Assembly: GCF_003473485.1 (NCBI RefSeq)
Contig: NC_053042.1
Location: 52,291,762-52,355,761 of the forward strand
Reading direction: 5' to 3'
Length of the DNA stretch: 64,000 nt
Source of the DNA: Medicago truncatula
Taxonomy: Eukaryota; Streptophyta; Magnoliopsida; Fabales; Fabaceae
In this document: in pieces, positions 12,265-23,636 of the stretch
Position numbering within the stretch: position 1 is the stretch's first letter
How the letters are laid out: the number at the start of each line of letters is the position of its first letter
Translations under genes and position numbers: made by a program
The notes under the pieces: generated by a model
Databases searched by the model: none
The model's input: the letters and a program-made list of their open reading frames with translations, nothing else
What the model was told of the DNA's origin: nothing

Positions 12265-14061
12265 TTTTATTTTTTATTTTTTGAATGATGAAGATGTAAT
12301 GTAATGTAAAGTTTCAATATGATAATTTGCCCTGTCTTTATTTGTTGCAGAAAATGGACAATTACCACACATTTCACATTTGTATGCAAAATCCAAATAG
12401 GATTAAGTTTTGGGTGGCATTTCACATGGGAAAGGCCAATTCTTTCCCACCATGGACAACTTTTGATCAACCATCAGATTTTAGAGTATATTACATGTTA
12501 CTATATGTCTCTCACACCGGATCTAATCATCTATCCTTTACACCTCATCTCCTTCTTTGTCCAAGTCCAACCACCACCACTAATGTTCATCATCATCTTC
12601 AATTTTTTATCATCATCATCCTCATTACTCAAACCCATCCAACATTTTTTCTGCTCAAACCCATTTTAACAAATACCTCATGCATCTAGTGTAAGCCTCT
12701 TGTTTGTTCTCTTTCGGCACAAGAAAATAAAAATAAAAAATCTTCATTCAAGTAAAAAGCTACTAGTACAGCAATGGAGTTTTCACTTTTTAGTTCTAGA
12801 ATCTGATGATTTTTTGCTAAAAAAAACTACTACAACAATGGAGTATTTTTTGAGATCTGGAATCTTATATTCAAATCTACAATGGCTTTAAAAAATAAAA
12901 GATATAAGTTTCTTCATTTCCGGTATGAATGATACCAATTCTCAAAACCAAATGCAAAAGCATTAACTGAATTCCTGTCTTTTATGACAGTCATGTATTG
13001 ATCAAGAAGCAAGAAGCAAGAACTTGTCATTTTGTTGATTTGTAAAATTCTCAAAATAAATTTTACAGATTTTACAAATAAAAAAGAAAGCCACATCTAA
13101 ATGAAATTATTTGTGTGTTTCTAAATTTCCAGTTCGAAAACAATTAATCTGTACATAAGCATGACCAACTTGGCCAGGAGGTGTGGTGTGGATTGTAGAG
13201 GTTGAGGATAAAGGGTGGTGGAAAGGGTAAAAGAAATAATCTAATGCTGGCAGTGTATGATAAGATTGTGTTCTTCAATTAATCTGACGACCAAAATTAA
13301 CTTTTTTATGGTGGGAAAGGATTCACCTTTCCCATGTGAACACACACCTAAGTTTTGTTAGGAGAGCATAGTAATAATTGTACCATGTAACTCTTTGGAC
13401 ATAACATCATGGAAACATAAATGATTGGGTACTATGATTCGATGATTTGTTGGTATATGGTCCCCGTGTCCCTTGTTTGTAAGTCATTTTGAATAAAAAT
13501 TCTCTAAATACTCCTTATTAATATTATTAAGTCTAAATACTCATTCCTTAATTTTAAGTGTATTCTAAAAAGGAAAATTCTATGTTGAAGTTATTAAAAT
13601 GACTTTTCTTGTGAAGTTAACAATATAACATCAAAAGTGTTGTGAGTAACACCCCACTGTTTGTACAGTGACATCAAAAGTTCAGTCCCCTTAGTATCAT
13701 CAATTCATCAGATTAACAAGAATACACTTAATCTAATTTTATCCTACTTTGTTTTAAGTGTAACACCCCACAAAGTGTAACACTCACATGATATCAGCAA
13801 CTCTGTTTGCATGTTAAAGATGCCAACGAATAAATAGTACCTGTATTACTATTGATCATTAATCAACAATTTTAAAATGAATCAAACATTAAGATTAAAA
13901 TTAACTTTTTCAGAAAAGTCAGTTTCATGACTGCACCGTAGAAGCTCCCTTCTAAAAATTCCTTCAAAAAAGTGTGTTTAAATTAAAAAAAAAATTGTCC
14001 TTAGGGAAAATTATATACCCCTTATTCATACGTATCTTGAAATATAAAAAGTTAACATTAA
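12265..14061. other. 3' flank and intergenic; large inverted repeat
   Basis: CACATGGGAAAGGCCAATTC at about 12424 pairs with an inverted copy at about 13300-13345, bracketing about 0.9 kb without a convincing gene. Several open frames of 60-120 codons at 12319-12891 overlap in different frames and resemble nothing known. TAACACCCCACTG/TAACACCCCACAA occur at about 13650 and 13763. No other structure seen. Confidence 0.4.
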
Positions 14062-14896
14062 GGGAAAATTACAGTCACCTCCAATCAAGTCTATTGAAAT
14101 CACACTGACACCCCCTCTAGTTTTAAATTTTACATTAATCTCCCTTAAGTTATCATGTAATAGACAAACACATCCCCTCATTATTAACACCGTTTAACTT
14201 TTTGTTGATATTTTTCTCACGGTCAGTTTCATCTCATGAACCTTCCCGATCACTGTCAAACAGAAAACTGCCGCCTCCAACAACGGTTGATAACAAACCT
14301 CGATCATTGCTTTCACTGCTTCGTCCTCTTTCCATCAACAAACGCAAATGCTAATGCCTTAAATTCCTAATCATGTTTTAGCATTTGTAATGGGTGCTCA
14401 TTCAACTAATGGTTGACAAGCCTTGACTTAGCCCTTGATTCTCGTGGTGCTATATATATTTGGATCGGTAAAAAATTGTAGTTCGATTATGCGTTGTAAT
14501 GCATGATCAGTAGCTACAGAGGTTATGCGTTATGCGAAAGAAAGGGCTCCAATTCTTTGCATTTGTGAAGATCAAGAGCCAATGGAGTTTTTGGTTGCTC
14601 TTACCAACCAGCAACCATTGTTTGGGAATTCTGATAAGGGATAGTCGATGGAGTAGGATGTTGATGAAAGAAGAAAGATTGATGATGATACGGAGACGGA
14701 GTGGTGAACACAACTTATTACCCGCCACCAACATTTCTGTTTGACGGTAGGTTAACGGAAATTAACTGTGTTAATAGTGAAGGGAGGTGATTGTGTATTA
14801 CAAAAAAACTTAAGGGAGGTTAGTGTATGTTTTTAAACTAAAGGGGGTGTTGGTGTCATTTCAACATATCTTAAGGGAGGTGATTGTAATTTTCCC
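14062..14896. mobile_element. 835-bp MULE-type non-autonomous element
   Basis: Ends GGGAAAATTACAGTCACCTC and its complement (AGGTGATTGTAATTTTCCC), flanked by a perfect 9-bp duplication TAACATTAA (14053-14061 and 14897-14905). The less AT-rich middle (about 14220-14740) may be captured host sequence, in Pack-MULE style, but I could not name its source. No intact protein. Confidence 0.85.
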
Positions 14897-14905
14897 TAAC
14901 ATTAA

Positions 14906-15130
14906 ATATATCTATTAACAAATGACAATTCACCATTAAAAAAAAACACAAAGGACAATTTGGTAAAACATACATACACTATGACAACTTTATTACTTCA
15001 CCCAATTTTTTTAATACTCCTGATTTTTTTAAATTAGTCTTATAAAAAGTGATGGTGGAAGTATAAGCTACGAGAGAAATTACGGGTGCATTTACTATTT
15101 TTCCATACATACCTCTTATTAAGTATAAGG
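14906..15130. other. Intergenic, nothing recognised
   Basis: AT-rich spacer between two MITE-type elements. Confidence 0.4.
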
Positions 15131-15294
15131 TCATGCTAACATACACCTGCACATGTTAAGGTATCTACATAAAAAAAAAAGTATTAATTGAGAAAAATTA
15201 AATTTCAATCTTTTGTAAAATAAATTGACACATTTTCCGATATAAAATTTCTATCTTTAGTACCTTAACATGTGCCTTTGTGTTAGCATTTCCC
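15131..15294. mobile_element. MITE related to the 4616 element
   Basis: Inverted ends GGTCATGCTAACATACACCT and a right end with TTAACATGTGCC...GTGTTAGCATTTCC. Flanks TAAGTATAA and AAAGTATAA form a near-perfect 9-bp duplication. No coding capacity. Confidence 0.65.
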
Positions 15295-16325
15295 TAAAGT
15301 ATAACTAATTTATCTTGGAGTATAAAAGCTAAAGATAGACACACTAATATACAAAGGGCATTTTAGGAAAATCAATCTGCACAATAGACACATTAAATTC
15401 ATTAAGCGAAAAAAGAAAAAGGTCGTTATACGTAGGGAGGAGGGAGTACGTGTTTCATAACAAAAGTCATATACTCCATTAAGGGTGTTTGCGGTGCAGT
15501 TTGAATCAATTTTAAAGCAAAAAATCTTTCAATTCAAAGATAATATTATATGTTGTTCGGTTCAATTTTCAATGACTAATTTAAGAAAATCGATCTGATC
15601 TAATTTAATGCGATTTATTTTGGATTAGTTTTTGGAAAAATGATTATAAATGTACAATAAAATAATCGGTTTGATGCAATGTATAATATATAATATGTTG
15701 GAACAAAGGTTCAACTTTTGTGTTAATTAAGAGAATAGAGAGAAAAGAGAATAAATTAGAGAGATTTCTATGAAGGAAAATTAGAGTAGTATATTGCTTT
15801 TGAAATCTTTGATTGTTTGCTACATTGTGCATATGTGAGAGACTATGCTATTTATATAGCAATACTTGTTACACAAGTTACTTCATTTACAAACTATCTC
15901 ATAACAACTTTTTTAACTAACTAAACTACTCCAACAAACTGAATTACACTTCTACCACAATATACTGTTTATAATCGGTTTGATGCACGATAAACTTCGT
16001 TTTATTTATTTTGTCGGAATATAATAATCGTTACATTGAATGCATGAGACTAAAGTATTCGTATAGTTTTTACACCAAGTTTCCCAAGCTTTTTCTTTTT
16101 TCTACAAAAAATATAGTCTGGGGAAAGAGTATATACTCGTAAAAGAAGATATATGCTTATTTGAAGAAGGATCTCCTGCGGTCCGTTTTGGATTTAGTAT
16201 ATGATGAATATGTGACAGGTTTGCTTTATTCAAAAAAAAAAAAAAGTGACAGGTTTGCTAATAAATTACGTCATTGTCCATTTGCTGTTAGAAAGACGAA
16301 GAATTAACATATTTTTTTGACAGAG
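15295..16325. other. Intergenic; no gene, module flank at right
   Basis: No supported coding region. From about 16090 to 16325 the sequence resembles 7480-7600 (for example CCGTTTTGGATTT), the left part of the dispersed UGT-relic module. Confidence 0.4.
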
Positions 16326-16432
16326 AAAGGCAATGAAATTAATCATATTGGTCGCGGTCCTTTACCTATTCTTGTGGACTCTATTTTGCCACATTTTCCC
16401 TCCCATATGTTTCCTCCTCCAAGAACACGTTA
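16326..16432 (-). pseudogene. Short UGT relic in a dispersed module
   Basis: GGCAATGAAATTAATCATAT, then TTCTTGTGGACTCTATTTTG and ATGTTTCCTCCTCCAAGAAC. The last two match the minus-strand UGT sequence preceding and opening the PSPG box (GFLEE...WSPQ). Similar modules lie at 7602 and 51054. Non-functional. Confidence 0.55.
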
Positions 16433-16636
16433 GGTAGGATATGTGGTATTTAATGGTGTTTTAAAAACCGAACCAATCTAAATTTAAAATTGTAAAAAAT
16501 CGTGCTTGATTTAGGTGTATTTGACCTAATTTTTCACTCAGCCGTTAGGTTTGGTTTGCGGTTTTTGTCTTATCCATCGAACTAACTTTATATATACAAT
16601 CAACTTTTTTTTTCTTTCTTTTACCAATTAACTTTA

Positions 16637-17524
16637 GGGTTAATTAAGTTTTTGGTCCCTATAAATATCTACAGTTTTGTTTTTAGTCCCAATAAAAATA
16701 AATCACACTTTTAGTCCCTAAGAAATTTTCTGTTAGTGTTTTTGTCCCTGTTAAATTAAAATTTGTTTAATTATACTTAAACTTCTAAAATTTTGAAAGA
16801 TTTTTTACATACATGTTCATAACATCATAAGACACTCTTTTATAAAATAAAAAAAATAAAAAAAAATTAGTTTTTTAACATGTAATGAATTAAATATGAT
16901 GAATTTTTCTAAAAGCCAAAATTTCAAGATTATATTAATGAAAATTTGGACCTAATAATAAAATTTTAAGTTACTTTTTTGCGGAGGAACTTTGTATAAT
17001 ATTCTAAGTAAGTATGTGAAAAATATGTTACAAATTTAAAAGTTTAAGCACAATTAAGCAAATTTTAATTTTAGAAGGACTAAAAGTATGTGTTGGTCCC
17101 TATTAAATTGAAATTTATTTAATTATACTTAAACTTTTATATTTTTAAATGATTTTTAACAGACATGTTAAGAACATTATAATAATCTCTTTTATAAAAA
17201 ATTAGAATTTTTTAACATGTAATGAATTAAATATAATTTTTTTAAAACGCCAAAAATTCAAGATAAAACTAACGAAAATTTGGACCTAAAAATAAAATTT
17301 TGAGCTAATTTATTGTGGCTGAACCTTTTATAATGTTTTAAACAAGTATGTAAAAAAATCATTAAAAAATTTAAAATTTTAAGCATAATTAAACAAATTT
17401 TAATTTAACAGGGACTAAAAACACAAACAGAAAATTTTATAGGGACTAAAAAGTGTGATTTATTTTTATAAGGACTAAAAACAAAACTGCAGATATTTAT
17501 AGGGACCAAAAACTTAATTAACCC
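16637..17524. mobile_element. 888-bp MULE-type element, clean copy
   Basis: Ends GGGTTAATTAAGTTTTTGGT and the exact complement, flanked by the 9-bp duplication TTAACTTTA (16628-16636 and 17525-17533). It aligns with the copy at 1882-3109 but lacks that copy's nested insertion. No protein encoded. Confidence 0.88.
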
Positions 17525-17533
17525 TTAACTTTA

Positions 17534-18241
17534 TACATACCATGTAATCGTTTTCAATCCATTAAAAGTATTTAAATTATTTCTCGATTGTCTCTCCAAC
17601 TCGACTGCCTCTCCTTAGTGACTCTATCCTAGAGGCTAATATAATCAAAATAGGTCATTCTAACAAATTAGTTAATTGTTGCCGCTAATATAATCAAAAT
17701 TGTTGACATATTTTTTAAATTGTGTGTTCTCTCGTAAAAAAAAATGAATCAGCCCAAACCTCGTTGGTTTGATTTAGTTTGTTATTCTTTTAAATTGTCA
17801 ATCAAATTACATGTTTTTTTTAGAGAAATGATATTTGAACATCCATTTTGTGACAACTTACTTTCTCTCTTATACTCACATTATTTTTTACTTTATCTCT
17901 CTATTGCTTTGATTTTCATGCAAATACATACTTTTTCTTTATAAATTATGGTTGTTTCATAAGTTGTCAATCAAATAATTTTCAAATAACACTCCTCTTT
18001 TTTTTTATTTTTTTATTATAATGATAAAATAACTTTTAATTTAAAATCGAATCAAAGTATATCACGAACACCTCTCGTATTCAATAGAAATTGGGAGGAG
18101 GAGCAACACTTACTAGACAGATGTTCAGAAATTTTCTTCGATTTAATTGTATATCGAAGAAGAGCTGAAGTAAGTAATATAGCATCTTTGTTCTAAATTT
18201 GCAATAAAAATATATTTTAAAATGGATGCGTTTTAAATTTT
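17534..18241. other. Intergenic, no gene seen
   Basis: AT-rich spacer. A 66-codon frame at 17744-17944 has no recognisable features. Confidence 0.4.
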
Positions 18242-18665
18242 AGGGTTAAATATGTTTTTAGTCCCTATAAATATGTCAACTTTTCGTTTTAGTATCTTTA
18301 AAATTTTCCTTCAACTTTTAGTCCCTATAAAATTTTCAATCTTCACTTTTGGTCCCTCTTTTAAAGTAAACTCATATCTAGAATTCATAGTTTTTAATAA
18401 AATTTTCTATAAAAATTCAAAATATTATAAGAATCATTTCAAAAAAAAATTAGAATTTTTTAAAAAATCATGAATTTAATATGAATTTTTATATTTTTTT
18501 ACGGTTAAAAATTCATATTTAATTTGTGTTTTGTTAAAAAATTCTAATTTTTTTTAAGAATTTATTTTAGAATATTTTACACATTTCTGTACAATTTTAT
18601 TAAAAAGTACAAAAATTAAATTAAAAATAGGGACCAAAAGTAGTAATTGAAAATTTCTTAGTCTT
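18242..18665. mobile_element. Truncated MITE, GGGTTAAATATG type
   Basis: Left end GGGTTAAATATGTTTTTAGT with the internal GGTCCCT/AGGGACC repeats typical of these elements. The right end lacks the expected full complement, so it appears truncated against lipase-derived sequence that starts about 40 bp further on. A matching right-end fragment occurs near 59150-59192. Confidence 0.55.
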
Positions 18666-18704
18666 TGCAATAACATACATTTAATAAATTTCTCATTCAT
18701 CTCA

Positions 18705-19466
18705 AGGGACAGTTTATATATTTTGCTGCCTTCACTCAACCAAGTCCAAAGATAGTAGAAAAAATTGAAGTTGCTGCGCTTCTATCTCCAATACCACACT
18801 TGGATCATGTTAGTGCACCTCTGGTGCTTAGATTGGTCAAGATGTAAATTGATCAGGTACTTTTTTTCTGCTTTCTATTGATTTCCACGGTTGAATTAGT
18901 AGCTAATTAATACGCAAATTATTACTGGTTTTATCCAGGTGATTCTGAGTTTCTTCTGCATATGTTTATTCATCCAAGTATTTCTAGTCTAGAAAATGTT
19001 CACTTTACTGTGATACATGTCTAAGTTGCAGTGACTCAATGTCATCCATTTACACGTTCATGTCTCTCAACAATGGTGTTAATTTTGTGTAGATTACATA
19101 AAAATACTCTTGGTAAATATATTCCACTATCAGCAGTGCTTATGTTGTGTATGGCATGCTATATCTTACCAAAGACCTTATATCTTTACAAAGAGCAATG
19201 GTAGGTTGACCACCCCATGTGGCATACACCCCTTGTACCAGCAGATGGGTGGAATAAAATTCGGTCACTCATCAAATATATCGAATAATTTCAAAGAGAC
19301 TGCCTTTTTAACTTCATCTAGAAATTGCTGAACGTACTTTTAAAGTTTTGATATCTTGAAAGCAATGATCATGTTGACTTCATTTTAAGCTTGCAAGCAA
19401 AACAAGATCTATATGACCCTATTATCAGTTTTTTCAAGTCGTTTGGGCAATTTAGTAGTATTTAAA
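18705..19466 (+). pseudogene. Degenerate lipase copy 1 (LIP1/MPL1-like)
   Basis: It matches pieces of the intact lipase at 23637-28974 in order. About 18705-18858 corresponds to exon 5 (TTTGCTGCCTTCACTCAACC, TTGGATCATGTTAGTGCACC). About 19022-19060 corresponds to exon 7 (CTAAGTTGCAGTGAC). About 19130-19330 is intron 8, and 19350-19466 is the end of exon 9 (TGACTTCATTTTAAGC...TTTAGTAGTATTTAA). Exons 1-4 are absent, most of exon 9 is deleted, and an in-frame stop appears in exon 5 (AAGATGTAAATT). Its 3' flank to about 19640 is also homologous to the intact gene's flank. It shares the exon-9 deletion junction with copy 2 at 51855, so both descend from one already broken copy. Confidence 0.85.
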
Positions 19467-19954
19467 GCTTGCTTCCTTCTACTAAGATGAATGTAATATA
19501 ACAATATATAGGCCCATGTATTATATTTACCCATATTGTCATGTTAAAACATTAAACATACAGTGGAGTCTGTCTACTTTGATCTTCTATTTATAAATAT
19601 GGTGATAACAGATCCCACTGAATTGGCTTAAAATCTCTTAGGTATTAGTATTTAATTAGTCTTTTGTTTCAAATTGTTATTCTATTGGAACCATAGATTC
19701 CTTTTGTTCTTTCTATTCTCAGTTCTTCTCTATAAATCTATATATTGTTAACAAAATTCTCTGTAGAATGGTATTAAAACAGAAGATATAAATTTATCAT
19801 TGCAATCACACTCTAGAACATAAAGGAAAGTTTATAGAGACAAGAATAGTAATTGAAGTGACTGTAAACTATCTGACATTCAAAATCAGCAGGATCGATA
19901 GGTTTGGTAAATCATACATATAACTAGCTTGCAGCACACACTAAAGGAATAACC
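19467..19954. other. Duplicated spacer downstream of lipase copy 1
   Basis: Corresponds to 52194-52369 plus 53252-53440, including CTCTGTAGAATG and CACTCTAGAACATAAAGG. AGGTATTAG at about 19641 is the empty site for the hAT element found at 52370 in the other copy. Confidence 0.7.
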
Positions 19955-20069
19955 ATCCACACCAGATGTGGTTTATCTTGAAAACTATGGTCATGTTGAG
20001 GCTCTGACCGACATCTTGATGCATTTATCCAAGACATTAAGAAACATTGCATTGTTAACATTCAGACGA
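19955..20069 (+). pseudogene. Chimeric scrap: lipase exon 9 joined to UGT C-terminus
   Basis: 19955-20001 matches lipase exon 9 (…[15 protein letters not shown]). From about 20002, GCTCTGACCGACATCTTGAT matches the end of the UGT at 53642 (GSSDRHLDAFIQDIKKH...), through the stop. Homology to that UGT's 3' untranslated region continues to about 20215. The UGT part is not in the lipase frame, so the 134-codon open frame from 19968 is not a meaningful fusion protein. It points to recombination between co-duplicated neighbours. Confidence 0.8.
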
Positions 20070-21017
20070 TGTAATATCATTCATTTCATTGTCCTTGTTG
20101 CACGTTCAAAACATCTATGCAGTTACATTTGTGTGTTAGCAGTTGTGTTGTGTTTTAAGAATTGTAATAAATTGGCAAGTTATGGAAATGGGGTCATTTG
20201 GTTATTTTGGAAGGGAATATCTTGTAAATTTACTAGTGTCAGCGTACTTTACTGGCTAGTTTCTCAGGAACTAATCATGGTTACATGTATGATTCCCTTC
20301 CTAATGCTTGTGCCTGATAGATGGTTCTATGTCCAGATATTCTTTGTTCTTAATTTTCAGGTTCTGCCATAGTAGCGAGAAAACTAGGAATTGAGTCGAA
20401 GTATTTGAACAAACTTATCGACACCAATAACAATCAATCAAGCTCTCTTTGACTGCTGCATTCCTGTGTGCGTTTTTGGTTTCCTTTTTCTTGGTTCGCA
20501 TCATCATTTTTTATCACCTTCATATTTTGTTTTCAGTTGTACCTTTGTCTCAACCCCATCCTATCAAGTCGATAAGAAGTGATAATGTTGTCACTTGCAG
20601 GTAGAATAAATCGACCAGATCCAAGAGTATAGTCGTCTCCTAAGTAATTATAAGTGACTGACATTATTTCGGCCAGTGAGTTTTTACTTAGGTAACTCAG
20701 CCTTGTAATTGTTACTACTCCTCAAACCAATTTTAATGGTGTTATCAGATCTTTGAGAAGCTTGGATCAAAGCTTATTTGATTTTCTAAATAGTTATAAA
20801 TACTGTCCATTCCCTGTGGATCAAAGCTAGCATATATCTGCTGATTATTCTTGAATGACCTACTTATAATTCCATGATAATATCTTCTTGTTGATTAAGA
20901 GCATTAACCATATATATAAAAAATAAAATAAAAAATCAATGACATGTGGTCTAACAACTTCTAAAAGAAGACCTGTGCTCTATTTTATTGGAAAAAAGGA
21001 CAACAAAATTTACCATA
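20070..21017. other. UGT 3' flank homology, then unassigned DNA
   Basis: 20070-20215 mirrors 53510-53640 in reverse. At 20361 a CAG acceptor-like site is followed by a frame reading SAIVARKLGIESKYLNKLID up to a stop near 20450, which could be the last exon of a lost gene I do not recognise. The rest is featureless. Confidence 0.45.
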
Positions 21018-22370
21018 TTACACCTTGTGAATGTTTACAACACCACGTTTTTTAATGTCTTCCATAAATGCATCAAGATTCCAATCAGAGGATCCACCAA
21101 CGGCCACTGCTTCCTCTGCCTCCTTCTTCCACTTCATTGCATTTTTCTTCAACTCCTCTGCTTTTTCCCCTGTTGTTGCTTCCAATAAGCACTTCTTCAC
21201 CTCATCTCTTGTTACCAACTTGTTTTCCATAAGACTATAACCCAATCTAATCCCTACACCAAAAACATCTATCAAAAACTTTGCATTTGTAAGGTGGTCA
21301 CCAAATGCTGGAAATGCCAACACTGGAACTCCTGAAGCAATTGCTTCCATCGTTGAATTCCAGCCACAATGTGTCACGAAACATGCCACCGAAGGATGAT
21401 CAAGTACTTCCTCTTGTGGACTCCACTTCACCACTTTTCCTCACTCACTTGTTTCCTCCAAGAACCCATCAGGCAAATGATCATGGTGTTTTTTCGCCCA
21501 CAAAAATTTGACTTTAGAATTTAATAACCCAAATGCAATTTCATGAGATGTAAACAACAGAACCTGTTGGCTTTGTGTGTAGCCACTCTATAATACTACA
21601 ATCATCATCGCTCTTAACAAAATCACCTCGAATATTGCTTGCTGCTTTTATTGTTGGGTTCTTGAACAGAGGACCAATGGGTCTAATGAGGACTGATTTT
21701 TTGGAAAGATAATCGATGAAATCATGCTCTAGTTCTTCATAGGTATCCGCTAATACACAAAATATTTTGGACAAGTTATTCATATGTGACGTGATGAGTG
21801 TCCCTAGAATTGGATAGGGATTAAAAGGATGTGTTAAATCTGGGATTTCATTGTATTTAAGGACTATAAAAGGCAAATGAACATCAATATAAGGTTCTGT
21901 TTCTGAAGGAAAAGGTACAAGTTTGTGGACATAGTTATAGTAAGTGGCGAAAACAGCACTAGAATTATTCCATGATAAAGCAGAAGGAATGTCATGTTCA
22001 AAAGCTACATCGCAAACCCATGGAAGAAAAGGATTGTATATGATACATGAAATTGGTTTACTTGAATCAGCATGATTCTTGATCATTTTAGAAAAAAAAA
22101 CTGCCTCCCAACAAGCTCAAGCTCTGCATGGTCAATGGAACCATCATCTAGTAAACAATGATCAAAGAACTCGAAAGTGAGGCAACCATCGCCTATTGGA
22201 GTTGCTAATTTGTTGGTGATTCGCATGTCTTTGCCTGCTTTCTCTGTTGTAGTAAAGATGACAGAGGCACCCTTTGCAGCAAGACATTTTCCTAGTCTAA
22301 GAAGAGGGTTTATGTGTCCTTGTGCTGGAAAAGAAACAAGTAGGATATGAAGGGGAACTTCGGATCCCAT
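21018..22370 (-). pseudogene. Decayed full-length UGT
   Basis: The N-terminus starts at 22370 with SFPAQGHINPLL. The frame is lost near 22085 at an expanded T run (GRQF region) and resumes as MIKNHADSSKP...VVYIS to 21541. There about 40 bp are missing compared with paralogs (the FGT...QEQVN segment). A nonsense codon at 21441-21443 replaces the Arg of SERGK. The frame then continues from 21434 through the PSPG box to ...VVNIHKV. At least three independent lesions make this a pseudogene. The PSPG box ends FGDH rather than FGDQ; His at that place is linked in some plant GTs to galactose use, but here it may simply be decay. It lies tail-side of the intact lipase, on the same strand. Confidence 0.9.
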
Positions 22371-23636
22371 TTTTCCTTTTCTTTTTCACAGTTGGAGAAA
22401 TGTATGGCAGGATAAATAACCTGGGGCAGAGGCATGAGCCCTTGCCATGTTTTTCATATGGCATGGAGTACATATGTAGTGTAAGATTAGAGTTCCTCTT
22501 ACATGTGTAAATGGCCTCTCGAATTTTCCAAGACATGTGTATATGACCTTGGGATATGGTTTTCAACACAATGATTTGAGCATCTACATGTATAACGGGA
22601 AATGTGTTTTTTTAAACAATTAGTATTTACACTTCCTAATGAAATATAGACTAAAACTAGTTCCCTACAAATAAAATAAACTAAAACTGGTTTGTATAAC
22701 GAGGAGTTTTTTTAATTAAATTAAAAAGATAATATTTTCTACTTCCTATCTAAACTAAAACTCGCTAACATAATGATGTGCTAGTATTAGGAACTATAAG
22801 AACACTTAGAAAGATACAATGTCATTGCAATTTGAATACTTAAGTTTAAGACCACTACCCAAACAACCAAGAAAATAAAAGCAGGTTGAATACTTCCCGT
22901 ATGCACTATTATACCCAAAAAAAAAAAAAATTGCATCACATGGACAGAATGATTTGAGTAAAATACGCAGTCTCATATTGTGCAAACACGACACCAATTT
23001 TGACAGCCACTTCTCCAAAAATGAAAAGCATTTACATTATTTTTTGAAACGGTCAATGTTCGTATGTTATGTTAATGGTTAATTTGTTAGTTTTTGATGA
23101 AGGTGGGAAGCGGACCTGAAATCACCCTTATCAATCCACATGTTACCTCTTTCACCACAGCCACCAAACCAATCATATCATATAATTGTAAACACAAATT
23201 GTTCACTAGGTAATTAGGATTTTTGCTTTACATCAATATTACTTTTATAACTATGAAACAAAGTTACGATAAAATAACAGAAATGCCTCAATAATTAATG
23301 ATATATGCTAACAGTATGGTAATGGCAAAGAAAATAGTATATAAAGGTACAGAAGTAATAACCTTCATATCAGTGGTGCACTCCATCCTTTCTACATCTT
23401 CACTGAGAATTTTTAACCTTTTTCCTCTATCATTCAATGGTTTGGAATCTATTTTTCCAAACAATGGTTTTAACTTCAACCAATCAATTAGTAGCAAACT
23501 AAGACAGTAAATACTTCTGTGGGATTTATCATCATCATATTTACAGACACAAGATCAAAGTGGACGGACTCCACTGTATGTTTAATGAATCTATAAATAG
23601 TTATATTACATTCATCGTAATGGAAGGAAGCAAGTT
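22371..23636. other. Spacer between lipase 3' end and the UGT pseudogene
   Basis: 23510-23636 is the lipase 3' flank shared with both lipase pseudogenes (AAACATACAGTGGAGTC-type block). 22371-22570 would be the pseudogene's promoter; no convincing minus-strand TATA box is seen. Nothing else recognised. Confidence 0.5.

Noticed and set aside
12319-12891. Genes downstream of the first UGT
   Set aside because: Several overlapping frames in different phases, low complexity, no recognisable domains.
19968-20372. 134-residue fusion protein
   Set aside because: The UGT-derived part is read out of its own frame and the rest is 3' UTR, so the open frame is accidental.
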